Below are positions 49,763 through 60,409 of a stretch of DNA of 64,000 bases, piece after piece. Each line of letters begins with the position of its first letter. The stretch's first letter is position 1. Origin of the DNA: Adiantum capillus-veneris (lineage: Eukaryota > Streptophyta > Polypodiopsida > Polypodiales > Pteridaceae); contig CM043960.1 of assembly GCA_014529385.2 (NCBI GenBank), forward strand, positions 73,815,410 to 73,879,409. The letters are read 5' to 3'. The notes beneath the pieces were generated by a model. It saw only the letters and a program-made list of their open reading frames with translations, searched no databases and was not told the origin of the DNA. The position numbers and the translations under genes were made by a program.

Positions 49763-52090
49763 TTGTACTTAAAGCAAGTGGGATCAATCACAAGGGTAAA
49801 TTTGAAAGATCACACTTATAGAGATGTAATGAAAACACCCATCCAAGAATTTAACTTAGTATCTTTAGCTGAATCAAAGCTTCCATCTTGGTCAAACAAA
49901 GACACACCTATTTGGATGTGTAGAGCCTCAAAAAACGCGAGTTTAAAACAAAAAGAATGTATCTTGGAAAGGGATTGCACAAATGAAGCATATACACCTG
50001 AACCCTTTCCGGAGTATTTGTTTGAGCCATTTGAATGGACTCAAATTTTGGCAACAATGGACGTGTGTGTGAATATATCTATGCCTACTCAATTTTGCAA
50101 TGAAAATGGTTATGACATAATTCCAATACAAATGGTCTCAACCATTCAAATTGAAGATCAAGTTTAGGAACACAAGGACTTACTGAAAGCTCAACAAGTC
50201 TTTCTGGACCTTTATTCTGATGCTACTGATGAGTTTGAAGAACATTTAAATACATCCAATGATTTTGGATCAAAAATAGAACATGTGAGAGCCCAACTAC
50301 TCCTAAAAGGAGGAGAGGAATTTTTTTTTGACTCTTCAAACCAAAAATCCATAAGACATAAATGGTATAGAAGGAAAAGAGAAAAAAAAAACTTGAAGTC
50401 TAGACCTATGCCATCAATTTCTAGCAGAACACAGTTTTTGATGCAGATAGATGCACATGATTGTGTCAAAGACAAAATCATGGATATATATCCCTCAAAC
50501 AACAAGCAAGGAACATCAAAAAAGGAAACTCAATTAGAACCTAAGCATCAGGATGACAAATCACCCATGACACTGGTTGAACGAAAGAAAAAATATTAAG
50601 AGTTGAAGAAAACTCTAAAGGAGGTGTATACCACTGAAATGGAAATAACCGAAGAAGAGAATAAAGATGTAATGAGTGTTCCATCCCCATTACAAGAAAT
50701 ATACTCACCAAGACCAAAAGATCATAGTGAAACAACCTGTAAGGGAACTAATAAAGTAGGGTGAGTCATATCAAGGAACTGAATATGCAAAGAAAATATG
50801 TGTCAATCTCAAAAAAGTGAATGCAACCACCATTAGAGGTAACTACCCTCTTCCAATCACTGAGCATGTTTTAGAACAAGTAGCAGAAAAAGAAGCTTAC
50901 AACTTTTAAGACGGCTTTGCGGGGTACAATCAACTTTTGGTTGATCCAAAAGATCAACATAAATTTGCCTTTGCAACTGAATGGGGTATTTTTTCCTATA
51001 GGGTTATGCCTTTTGGTCTAACTAATGCTCCTGTCACCTTTCAAAGATTGAAGATCCATGATTTCAAAGAATATCTTAGGAATTTCTTGGAAGTATATAT
51101 GGATGATTTATGTGTACTTCATCGATCGAGACTGATCATTTTGAACATCTCAAAAAGGTCTTCAAAAAATGTAGACTTTATAGGATTTGCTTAAATCTTG
51201 AAAAGTGCACATTTATGGGCAGACAAGGAAACTTTCTTGGACATATAGTGTCTAAAAACGGCATAGCAACCAATATGGATAAAATTCATGCTATTGCTGA
51301 ATTGTCTAGATCGACAACAGTTAAAGGGGATTAGGATCTCATGACATTGTGGATATTATAGACGATTCATTTATATGTATGCTATAATCGCAAAACCCAT
51401 GTATAGCATGATTACACTCTTTGTATGGACTGATGAGTCTGAAGAATCCTTCATGAAGCTTAAACAAGCTCTCACTACAGCCCCAATATTGAAAGCATTA
51501 TATTGGAATAAGATATTCCATGTACATGTTGATGCTTCCAATTTTTCCATCGAGTGTATATTGCTCAACCAGGAGACAAAAAAGTTAATTTTTCCATTTT
51601 TTATGCTAGTAGACAACTAAATGTGGCGAAGAAAAACTATACAACCACCAAAAGAGAAGGATAAGGGATGATCTATGCTATAAAAATTTATAAGCATTAC
51701 CTATTAGCCAATAAATTTGTGTTCTTTGTGGACCACCAAGCTTTATTGTATTTGGTCAACAAGCCATGCAACATAGGAAGAATAGTGAGATGGTTCATCA
51801 TTCTTTTGGAATTTGATTTCAGTGTAGTTGTAAAAAAGTGCACCACAAACCAAAGAGCAATTCATTTATCAAGGATTATTTCAAGAAAACCACCAAAAGG
51901 GGTAGACGATGATCTAGCAGATGCATATCTGTTCTCTCTGGAAATGATACCCCATTGGTCAGAAAATATGGTTTCATTGATGACTATAGCTAAAGTGGAT
52001 TCTCAAATATCACTTCCTATTACACCTGGATTAATTGGACAATTGGATATGTATCAATTACTAGCTCAAAGGCTATACAAAAGAAATTGA
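49763..52090 (+). pseudogene. element E reverse transcriptase and RNase H
   Basis: A long linker (49763-50600) precedes RT. RT motifs: NLKKVNATTIRGNYPLPITE (about 50806), GYNQLLVDPKDQHKFAF, FSYRVMPFGLTNAPVTFQ, and the active site VYMDDLCVLH (51092-51121), after which a frameshift occurs. The thumb shows NLEKCTFMGRQGNFLGHIVS. RNase H: PILKALYWNKIFHVHVDASNF (51490-51545) and FFVDHQALLYLVNKP (51725-51770), then VDDDLADAYLF. Several stops and frameshifts. Confidence 0.9.
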
Positions 52091-53528
52091 GATGGAATAT
52101 TTCTTTTATGTATTAACCCTGAGGAGAAAACCCAACACCTAAATCAAGCACATATTACCATAGTAGGACTTCACTTTGCGAAAGACCAAACTATGCAACG
52201 GATCCTGAGACTTATTGTATTTTGCCCAGCCATGAGCAGTGATGTTCACTCATTTGTGAAAGAATGTCTTCAATGAAAAAACAAATACCCGTACCTCATG
52301 TGACATTATTTCAAATCTCACTCGTTCCTAAGTGGAGTAACTATATAGTTACTTACTTATCAAGCAGAACATTTTCGGAAGATATGAGTAAACGCCGCCA
52401 AAGAGATATTGAAACTGAAGCTAGAGACTATGCTCTTATTGGAAACCAATTATATTGGAGAGGAAAGGATCAACATTTGCGTCTCTAAAAAGGAAGATGA
52501 ATATATACCCACTCTAGAACAAGCACATGCTGGATTAGCTGGAGGTCACTTTTTTAGTGAAACCACTAATAGAGCAATTTTAATGGTAGGTATATGGTGG
52601 CTAGAACTTTTTGTACATGCCAAAGAATATTTTCAAAGATGTGATGCATATCAACGAGCAAAAACGCCAACAAGGGTAGACAAGATTCCTTTAAGACCAA
52701 TGATGGGGGCTAGAGCTTTTGCAAAATGGGACATAGATTTTGTCGAACCAATACAACCACCTGCTTATAGAGATCAAGCTCAATATTTCATTGTAGCTAC
52801 GGACTATTTGACAAAGTGGGAAGAGGCTAAGGCAACCGGAAGAATTATGCTACAGCCACAACCGCATTCTTGTATGAGAATGTATTCACAAGATATGGAC
52901 TTCCAATAGAAATTGTCAGTGATAGGGAACCCATTTCCTCAATGAGGTAATTGAGTATCTACTGAATAAATTTATGGTCATCCATAAAAAATTCCCTCCA
53001 TATCATCCACAAGCAAATGGAAAATCTAAGCACACGAATAAAATTCTTAGCTTGGTATTGACTAAAGTGGCTAGTTTAGGATGAACTGATTGGAAAATGA
53101 ATCTACATGCTGCTCTATGGGCTTATAGAGTTTCATTCAAGTTAACTTTAAATGCTACACCCTTTAACCTTGTTTATGGTCTTGATGCCATACTACCGAA
53201 GGAATTTCTATTGCCAACACTAACGGTAGCTAAAGATCTTGAATGGACCTGACATGAATTGTCAGAGAGGCTTGAAGATTTAGAAAATCTTGATGAACAA
53301 AGGCTAACAGTTGGTGCTCACATCTATGCACAAAAACGGAAACAAATCCAATTTTTTGATTCACATGTAGTCACAAAAATCTTCAAAAAAGGGGACCTAG
53401 TTTATTCCCTTAAGCAACACATTCCCAAATTCAAGAAAAAGGGAAATGTACCATTTGTCATTGAATATGTATCTCCAATTAGAGCAATTAAATCATCCAC
53501 TATAGATGGTGAACCAATGACTAACTAG
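52091..53528 (+). pseudogene. element E integrase
   Basis: Zinc domain: HAGLAGGHF (about 52525) and CDAYQRAK (about 52641). Core: KWDIDFVEPIQPPA (first Asp, about 52726), FIVATDYLTKWEEA, GLPIEIVSDREP (second Asp, about 52900) and HPQANGKSKHTNKIL (about 53005). The usual catalytic Glu of HPQANGQAE is Lys here. The C-terminal part (53259-53528) has GDLVYSLKQHI. Broken into several frames. Confidence 0.88.
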
Positions 53529-53571
53529 ATTAGTGGATGCCTCTTAAAGAAGTACCATTTTCCACTAACCA

Positions 53572-54330
53572 ATGATTTGCTATAAAAATTGCATGCAGCA
53601 AAGCAGAGAAAGATTAAACGACAATAGGTTGTGGAGGAAGCTCAAGAGGAAGTCCAAGTTTGAGTACTCAAGAGGAAAGCTGCTTTTAAAAATCAACAAA
53701 CACCTTATCCCATTAGCACAGTGGAGCTATATAAATGACTATGGGAATCACAAAATGAGGCAGTATCAACCAATGGATGATGAATGGCTAAATGGAATTG
53801 ACCTTCTCATCGTAGTACAATTGAACAATCATAGCACGAATGCATTAGTAGATATCGGTGCTCGAATGAATGCAGTCAGTTATTCCACTTATAAGAAAGC
53901 CATGAATCAGTCTTTAGCATCGAGAATATCTGTTATCAAAGGATGTAACAAAAAACCCAACACCGGCATTGGGAGTGGTTAACTTGAATGTGACAGTAGA
54001 CGGATTTTCATGCCCTCATCAATGTATATGCATACCAGATGAACATATGAATGAAACGATGATTCTTGGAATCTTATGAGGACATACAAGGCAGTACTAG
54101 ATTGGGACACCAATCAAATCAAGCTAGGAGGAAAACTCTTAGTTCCAATTTCACCGAGCAAAGAGGAATGGAAAACAGGTCCCCACAAAAGAAACCAGAG
54201 AATAATCCATCTACGTCAGCCTCTAGTCAAGCAAATGCTACAAGAAGCATGCAAGGAGTCAGACAGATTTGGGTACCAAAAGCACAGCTCAAGGAAATTT
54301 GGGTGCCCAAAAACTCATCTACCATACTAA
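53572..54330 (+). pseudogene. second retropepsin-like domain, downstream of integrase
   Basis: Reading from 53572: a basic N-terminal segment, then LIVVQLNNHSTNALVDIGAR and MNAVSYSTYKKAM (about 53803-53910). This is the fold-typical active-site strand with DIGA in place of DTGA. After a frameshift come VVNLNVTVDGF, PDEHMNETMILG (about 54035-54070) and, in a third frame, RTYKAVLDWDTNQIKL (about 54079-54125). That order (D-x-G-A, then ILG, then a W-containing strand) is that of a retroviral-type aspartic protease. A protease at this position is unexpected, since the standard one lies at 49.4-49.8 kb. It could be an intrinsic extra domain or a remnant of another element fused here. Confidence 0.65.
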
Positions 54331-54845
54331 AGGAAATTTCACATCTAACAATTAAAAAAAAAAACATCTGTCAGAAAAGAAACTAGCACTAGATGGTTTG
54401 GAAACCAAAGGAGCATTTATCTTCTCCACAAACTGTAAAGCCGATGAATCAGAGGGTTAAATCTCAAAAAACTCCACCACAACAGTTCATCAACCAAAAT
54501 CCAAAATACCAATGGAGAATTAAATCTCAACAACCGTCAGGAAATCAATGTGCCAAAGCATCCTGATGGTACAAACACGTAAAGAGCATATAAATTACAA
54601 ATTTTGTTATTTAGAAAACATCAACCAGATATCTCGACCACGAAAACCCTTGAGTTAACTACTCAAGACCCATCTCTTGCACCACATACTGATTTGAATT
54701 GCATTAACCTTCAAAGCATGGAAGAGCCAACTACTGCTCTGCAAGACATGATTGTTCAACCCATGCACATAGTCGTCCCAGAGTACTCCATTTAGGAGAG
54801 GTGGAAGGAAACTTCATTAATTAAGGGCAATGTTTGAAGAGGGAG
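54331..54845 (+). pseudogene. unrecognised ORF tail after the second protease-like domain
   Basis: Low-complexity, Gln/Lys/Ser-rich reading in several frames, including the internal repeat QIWVPKAQLKEIWVPKNSS (about 54266-54325) and an ORF 54604-54795. The coding feel ends near 54840 at a purine-rich stretch (GAAGAGGGAGAAAG). I cannot name a family. Confidence 0.4.
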
Positions 54846-56169
54846 AAAGTTGGATGTTAACATATGTTTTTTTCAAAATTACCTAATAACGCCCTTAAAA
54901 TTCATCTCAACAGGGGAATGTCAACTGATAAAATCTCCCCGAGGAGTGTAAACATTGTATATACTATCAAAAAGTTCATTAATTTTTCTTGATATTGGAG
55001 CTTAAAAATGGATAAATCCAACAAAAAGTAATAAAATAATGTTTTTCAATGGATTTTCTTAATTGTTGATACTTCAAGTTTCTTTTTTTAGTGCATTTTA
55101 TTATTTTCTTTGATTTTTTAATAAACAAGTCAAAAATTAATATTAAATAGCAAATAAGCTCAGATGGAGAAACTAAAAATATAATGATGATTAGGAGGAC
55201 AAGATGAAAAGGCACAAAACTTTTCGATCAAAACGACAAATTGAAGCAAGAGGCCTAAATTAGGCCGCCAAAGCCATTTTTTGCAAATTCTTGCAGAATG
55301 AGCTAATGGAGTCCGATTGAGGAATTTTTTGAGTGTAATGTAGATTTTACAGTCTACTAGGACTAGTAGGAGAATTTGGGGAAAAGTAGTTTAGGAAGTC
55401 CGAGTATAGATATCTTAGGTAGCCCAAAATCACCTCCTTTCTACTAGTCATCCTAAGAGAAGAGAGCTCCCGACCTTCCTCACGTGCGATTTTCAAAGTC
55501 CACAGTCACCCATTTTCAGTGCCGTTTTACACAAAACATAAGGGGTATGTTCTAAAATCATCAAAAAATATTTCTATGTAGTTGGGTAGCAGGTATAAGT
55601 CTAGGAAAAAACCATAGAATCCAAGCTGTGTATAGACTCCTAGAACACAAAAATGACCAGAGCAGCCTGTCAACTCAACCGAATTGGACAAGATTTGATT
55701 TGTAGCATGCCCCTAGATACTAGAACACTTCCATATCATTAGATGACCATTTGGTAGGGGTCGACGGGTTCCCCAAGGTTTTTATCACATGCTAGAATTG
55801 AATTTTGACTTCGCGGGTAGCATAGAGACAAGGTCTATAAACAATGTACCTAGATGGTTTCAAGAAAATAGTCAAGGAAATTCCTCCAACACCACAAAAC
55901 AACTCGCAGACTACAAAGCGTCAATTTTGACATATGGAGTCAAACTGACTCCAAATGAGTCCAAATTGAATGAGCAACATCAAGACTATGTAACGCACAA
56001 GTCCATGGCTTCAACAGTGACCAAGCATCTCTACACACCGAGTGGTAACAAAGAACGGGGATTTCAGAGTCGGCAAGAGCACAAAGTGGTGTCGACATGA
56101 CCGAATCTTACCAAACTCATGTTAGGACATGTTTTAGATGTAATAAATCTATGTAGGTCATCAAAATGT
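54846..56169 (+). other. non-coding or unrecognised stretch in element E
   Basis: A/T-rich. One open frame (55789-56100) without a recognisable motif. No repeats that I can define until the palindrome array starts at 56196. Confidence 0.5.
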
Positions 56170-56848
56170 CATTTCAAGCATAAAATTTAGCTACTGTAAA
56201 TAATCACAATTATCTACTTTTTTACAAAATTGACTTGAAAATCATCATCATGCTTCACCTATCACTTTCACACATCTATCTCATGTCACATGTCAAATAT
56301 GAGCCCAAATTGTTCAGTAATTCTCAAATTTTGTCAAAAAAGGCACTAAAAGCTCTTCATACCAAATTTTGAGTTTTTTGTCACATTTTTTGATCCAAAA
56401 CCTCCCATATCTCACACAGAGGGTCTATAGCATTTCTAGAATCAATTTAAAAGAAAAAATGTTCAAATTAATAAAAATGTAAATAATCACGATTATTTAC
56501 ATTTTTGTCTAAATGAGCCCAAATCTCATCTTTGACCTCATGGGACGAAAGTAGATGATGTGACAAGTCCACCAATTAAGTTTGATCACATTTGGATCTC
56601 AAAAATCCACAATCCCTTTATATCTAATGTTTCACAGTTTGAAGATTAAATCTGGCACCATTTCCACCTTGTACACTCAAATGAGCTCACACTTCACTCA
56701 GAGTATCTAAATCACATGTTCTTCAAGCTTATGAAGTCAAAAGTGCAAAAATATGAAAAAAATCCCCTGTTGTGTAAATAATTGCGATTATTTACTTTGC
56801 TTGCAATTTTTTGCCTGGAGTGAATTATTTTGATCTATACATGTTTTT
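56170..56848 (+). repeat. second palindrome-centred tandem array of element E
   Basis: Palindromes GTAAATAATCACAATTATCTAC (56196-56217), a near-identical one at 56479-56500 and one at 56774-56795 are spaced 283 and 295 bp. The sequence between (AAGTTTGATCACATTTGGATC, about 56579) is a diverged relative of the unit in the leader array 11 kb upstream. Confidence 0.85.
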
Positions 56849-58102
56849 ATGCATCTATGCATGCTCCAAAATTGGTTTGAAGCAGAATGGACATCATTTT
56901 CCAGCAATTCAGACAAAGAGCATGTCAGAGCGGAATTTGTGAAATTTTCTAAATTTGAAACGATATTTTTCCTCATAAGCTCAATGCAAGATGTTGAGAA
57001 AGAAAAGAGGAGAACGACAAAAAATGAAAATCTACAGGAGCTTCCATCATATCAGCTGGAGCCCAGTTCTGTGAAAACGGCCAAAGTAACCTACTTGTCA
57101 AAAGAACAGCTTGTGGAGCAGAACACCACAGTCTTCACCGACAAATTCAAAAGTGAAGATGGAAGTGAGGTGGAGTTGCAAATGCTACCATAAGAATTTT
57201 ATGATGTAGTAGCTGAGCCAGCTACGAACGAAGCCAACAGGAGATTGGAACTTCAAACATTTTGTAATCAAGAACCATGTGGAGTAGATTTTGAAAGGTA
57301 TTATGAACTAGTGTTGACGAATTAAAGAGGATGGATCTTCCCATATCACATATCACCAAGGACAAAAAGTTGAGGTAGTCATCAGCAAAGATATATATAG
57401 TCGTTGAAGAACCAAAGCTGCCAACAAAAGGTATAACAATGAGATCTAGAGATAGGAAAACAACTGGAACATTCACAAGGAGTACAACTGCTGCCACCTT
57501 CTTTGATCTTATGCTAAATCAAGTAGAGAATCCCACCTGCCTATACCACCAGCACTTCCACTTCCTCGCCAAAAAACCACCAAGGTACACTATACCAAAT
57601 CATGCTTTTGCAACCACCTTCATGAAAGTATTGAATTCATCAAGTAGACAATCAATAGATCATGCTCAGTATGGGTTTACAACACTCAAGAGCACAAAGA
57701 AGGAAGGAAAAGTCACATACTTAGGAGCTCTAGATGTCTTAAATAGAATTGCATACCATGCCATTGGGATGGCAGCTAATTTTCCACCAGTCCCAGATCA
57801 GAACACATGGATAATTATAGAAAAAGCTCAGCCCTCTCCACAAGCCACAAGATCAAAAAAGAAAGGGAATTATAAGTCTGATGAAGGGTCAACTGTTGAA
57901 AGCTCACCCTGAAGCCCATAACGATGAAGAAAGTTCTGATAGTGAAGAAAAAAGAGCAAGAAGGGAAGAAATGAAAAGAAAGGTAGTCATTAGGAAAGAA
58001 ATGGACTCATTTTCGTGCCTTTCAACTCTAGTGAGAGAATTCTCCTTAGCCAATAGGAAGAAGGCTAACGTTACGTTGAAAAAACATTTTTTCTCATTTT
58101 GA
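56849..58102 (+). pseudogene. unrecognised extra ORFs of element E (first block)
   Basis: Three overlapping coding stretches in shifting frames: 56849-57193 plus continuation (VTYLSKEQLVEQNTTVFTDK, then ELQTFCNQEPCGVDFERYYE), 57320-57912 (TGTFTRSTTAATFFDLM, LYHQHFHFLAKKPPRYTIPN, LGALDVLNRIAYHAIG) and 57881-58102 (acidic then Lys/Arg-rich, EESSDSEEKRARREEMKRK). Regular composition and length suggest former protein-coding sequence. I recognise no domain. Its place 3' of pol within the LTRs suggests an accessory ORF. Confidence 0.45.
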
Positions 58103-58251
58103 AAATGTCCATGAAAACCATTTTGGTGAAAATGTCACTATCATCAGAAAAGTAAGGCGCTTGATAATGACATATGGCACAAGCACCGAACGCCTTTTTA
58201 TGACCCGTTGTTGCTATCATATAAAGTGAAGTACTTGTACTTGTGCATCTC

Positions 58252-60202
58252 GCACAAGTATCAATTACCTTTTTATGAAGTACTCGCAATTTAAATTCGA
58301 ACACATTGTACTTGATAGTGATTGATATGTACTATTTAAGACTATGAAGGAGTTAGAACCAAGGGAATAGAGGCGCTTGAGGGATCTCTGGGATCTCTAT
58401 TCGCTTGGTTCTGACCTTATGAGGCCCTAGGATTAAGATATAGCACTTTTTAAGCCCATGGATGCATCTGGAATGTCCAAAAACCATAGGATAGATCTTT
58501 AAAACACTGAAATCTGACGTCTCTAGCTCAAGATATAGCATTTTTAAGCCTAGGGCCTCATGAGGTACTGACCTCATGAGGCCCTAGGCTTAAAAATGCT
58601 ATATCTTGAGCTAGAGACGTCAGATTTCAGTGTTTTAACACTAGGTTGGTAACCTAACAGGACATAAAAGTGTCCTTTCAGGGTTTTGAAAAAAACCTCC
58701 AAAACCATAGTAGATCCACTCATTTTGTAAAATCCTTTGATGAGGTTATAGTTCAAGGCCTACTACACATGGAAAAAGTAAGAAACTTGTAAAATTTCTC
58801 ATCTTTTGGTCACACCAAGCCTCCAAAGTTGATGGACCGGTACATTTTCATCAAAACAATCATTTCTTATGTTTTGTTGCATAAAAATAAGATTAGGGAT
58901 TTTTTAAGGACTTGAGAGAAATTCCCTAGTTAACTTCAATGGGTTGGTGATTAGAACATATGATTGATTCTCACTCACTATTTTTTGTTTTGCAAAAGAA
59001 ATAGGTACAAATTGTTGATTTTTTACCATTCTGCAAACCTATCATCAAAGTTTCTATAGCCACGCTCAATACAAATAATATATGCATGTTTTCTTAGTTC
59101 CCTATTGTCCTTTAGGTTCATAAGGAGGCATGGAGCATGTCAAAAGAATAATACATCTCTTACCAAGGGGAATCTTGGGGACAAAGATGAAGCACTAAAT
59201 ACAAAACCATGAAAAAACTGGGTTCAACATTATGAGTTGTAGAATCCCATAGAAACTATTCAATATCTAGCCAAATTTGATCCTTATGACTAGATATGGT
59301 TACTACCTACAAAATGCATGTAGTTGTCACAAGAAACTAACAATATTGAAAAAGCTATACTTGATATACTAGAATGTTTTGTTTTCTTCTATAATTGAAA
59401 AAATCAACCATCATTGTCTACTATGAAAAATAGGGTATTAGGTGCCCCAAAACTCAAGGAATATTAGCTTTATGTTACAATATGCGACATAGAAAATCAA
59501 AAGTGCATTTGGATATCATGAAAGCCACCAAAAAAATCATAGAAGAGCTAAAATTGGCTAAAAAACAGGACATGACAACTTTTGTAATCTTGTCATAACT
59601 TGCAACTTTAACATTTATTTCTCCCTCGAAGCATCAGGACATGTTGAGGACTACTAAAGATAGTTCTCTAGCATTATACGCCTCACAAACATGAATTCTA
59701 GAGTGGTATAGTTGCAAAAAGTTGAAAAAAGCCAAAAGCAGGACCCGTTTTTTCACACAGTTTAGGTTGTGAAATGTTGTGCAAGGACAAGGTTAAAGAT
59801 GGAATTGATATTCCAAAAAAATGTCGAGTTTTTTTCAGCTCATGAGACAACTAGACAGATAGCACCTCAAAATCCGTTTTGAAACTCTTGACATAATTCA
59901 AGGAAAATGGTCACTTAACAGGACCTAAAAGTGTCCCATTACCAACCTAGTGTTAAAGAGCTATCCTATGGTTTTTGGATGTTTCGGATGCATCTGTGGG
60001 CTTAAAAAGTGCTATATCTTAATCCAAGGGCCTCATAAGGTCAAAATCAAGCAAATAGTGGTCCCAGAGACCCCTCAAGTGCCTCTATTCGCTTGGTTCT
60101 GACTCCTTCATAGTCTTAATAGTACCTATCAATCAGTATCAAGTACAATCTGTTCGAATTTAAATTGCGAGTACTTCATAAAAAGGTGATTGATACTTGT
60201 GC
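58252..60202. mobile_element. TIR DNA transposon nested in element E, 1.95 kb, apparently non-autonomous
   Basis: The left end GCACAAGTATCAAT.ACC is inverted at the right end. Homology of the two arms extends about 250 bp (58252-58502, and about 59950-60202 in reverse), continuing past the nested hairpin for about 15 bp more. The immediate flanks share CTC on both sides, a possible 3-bp TSD. The interior (58656-59930) is A/T-rich with no convincing transposase. Long TIRs recall Mutator-like or similar elements, but no 9-bp TSD is visible, so the superfamily is open. Confidence 0.75.
58503..58634. mobile_element. perfect 132-bp fold-back element with TTAA flanks
   Basis: Two 64-bp arms (58503-58566 and 58571-58634) are perfect reverse complements, separated by the 4-nt loop ACTG. 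The ends read AACACTGAAATC...GATTTCAGTGTT. TTAA occurs at 58499-58502 and 58635-58638. The opposite TIR of the host transposon has the uninterrupted sequence CTCTTTAACACTAGG, showing the empty site and one TTAA. This supports insertion with a TTAA duplication. No coding capacity. Confidence 0.85.
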
Positions 60203-60409
60203 CTCTATTCCATGGAATTATTTTTGTATTTTGAAAACAACTCTTATGTGTTTTCTCTCATCGCACATCACATCACTCATTAAGATTCATAGACATGGAA
60301 TTTTGTGTACACAGCAAACTTTTATGTATGTACTATGAGAAATAGAATTCCAAAAAAAAACTTTTGCATTTTTCATAATTACCTCTCTCTATGCTGAGTT
60401 GGCGTTTCT
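60203..60409. other. short non-coding stretch after the TIR transposon
   Basis: A/T-rich. It ends in a pyrimidine-rich run followed by TTTCTTACAG (AG at 60413-60414), which would serve as a 3' splice site. This is only a sequence resemblance. Confidence 0.4.

Noticed and set aside
54846-54960. A further LTR starting TGTTAACATATG after a purine-rich run near 54840
   Set aside because: No second copy of this sequence is visible in the window, so LTR status cannot be supported.
44818-56795. CRISPR-like array from regularly spaced palindromes
   Set aside because: The spacing is about 285 bp rather than 30-70 bp, spacers are themselves homologous, and the setting is a plant LTR retrotransposon.
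58243-60211. Mutator-like element with a 9-bp TSD
   Set aside because: The 9 bp on either side of the TIRs do not match; only CTC is shared.
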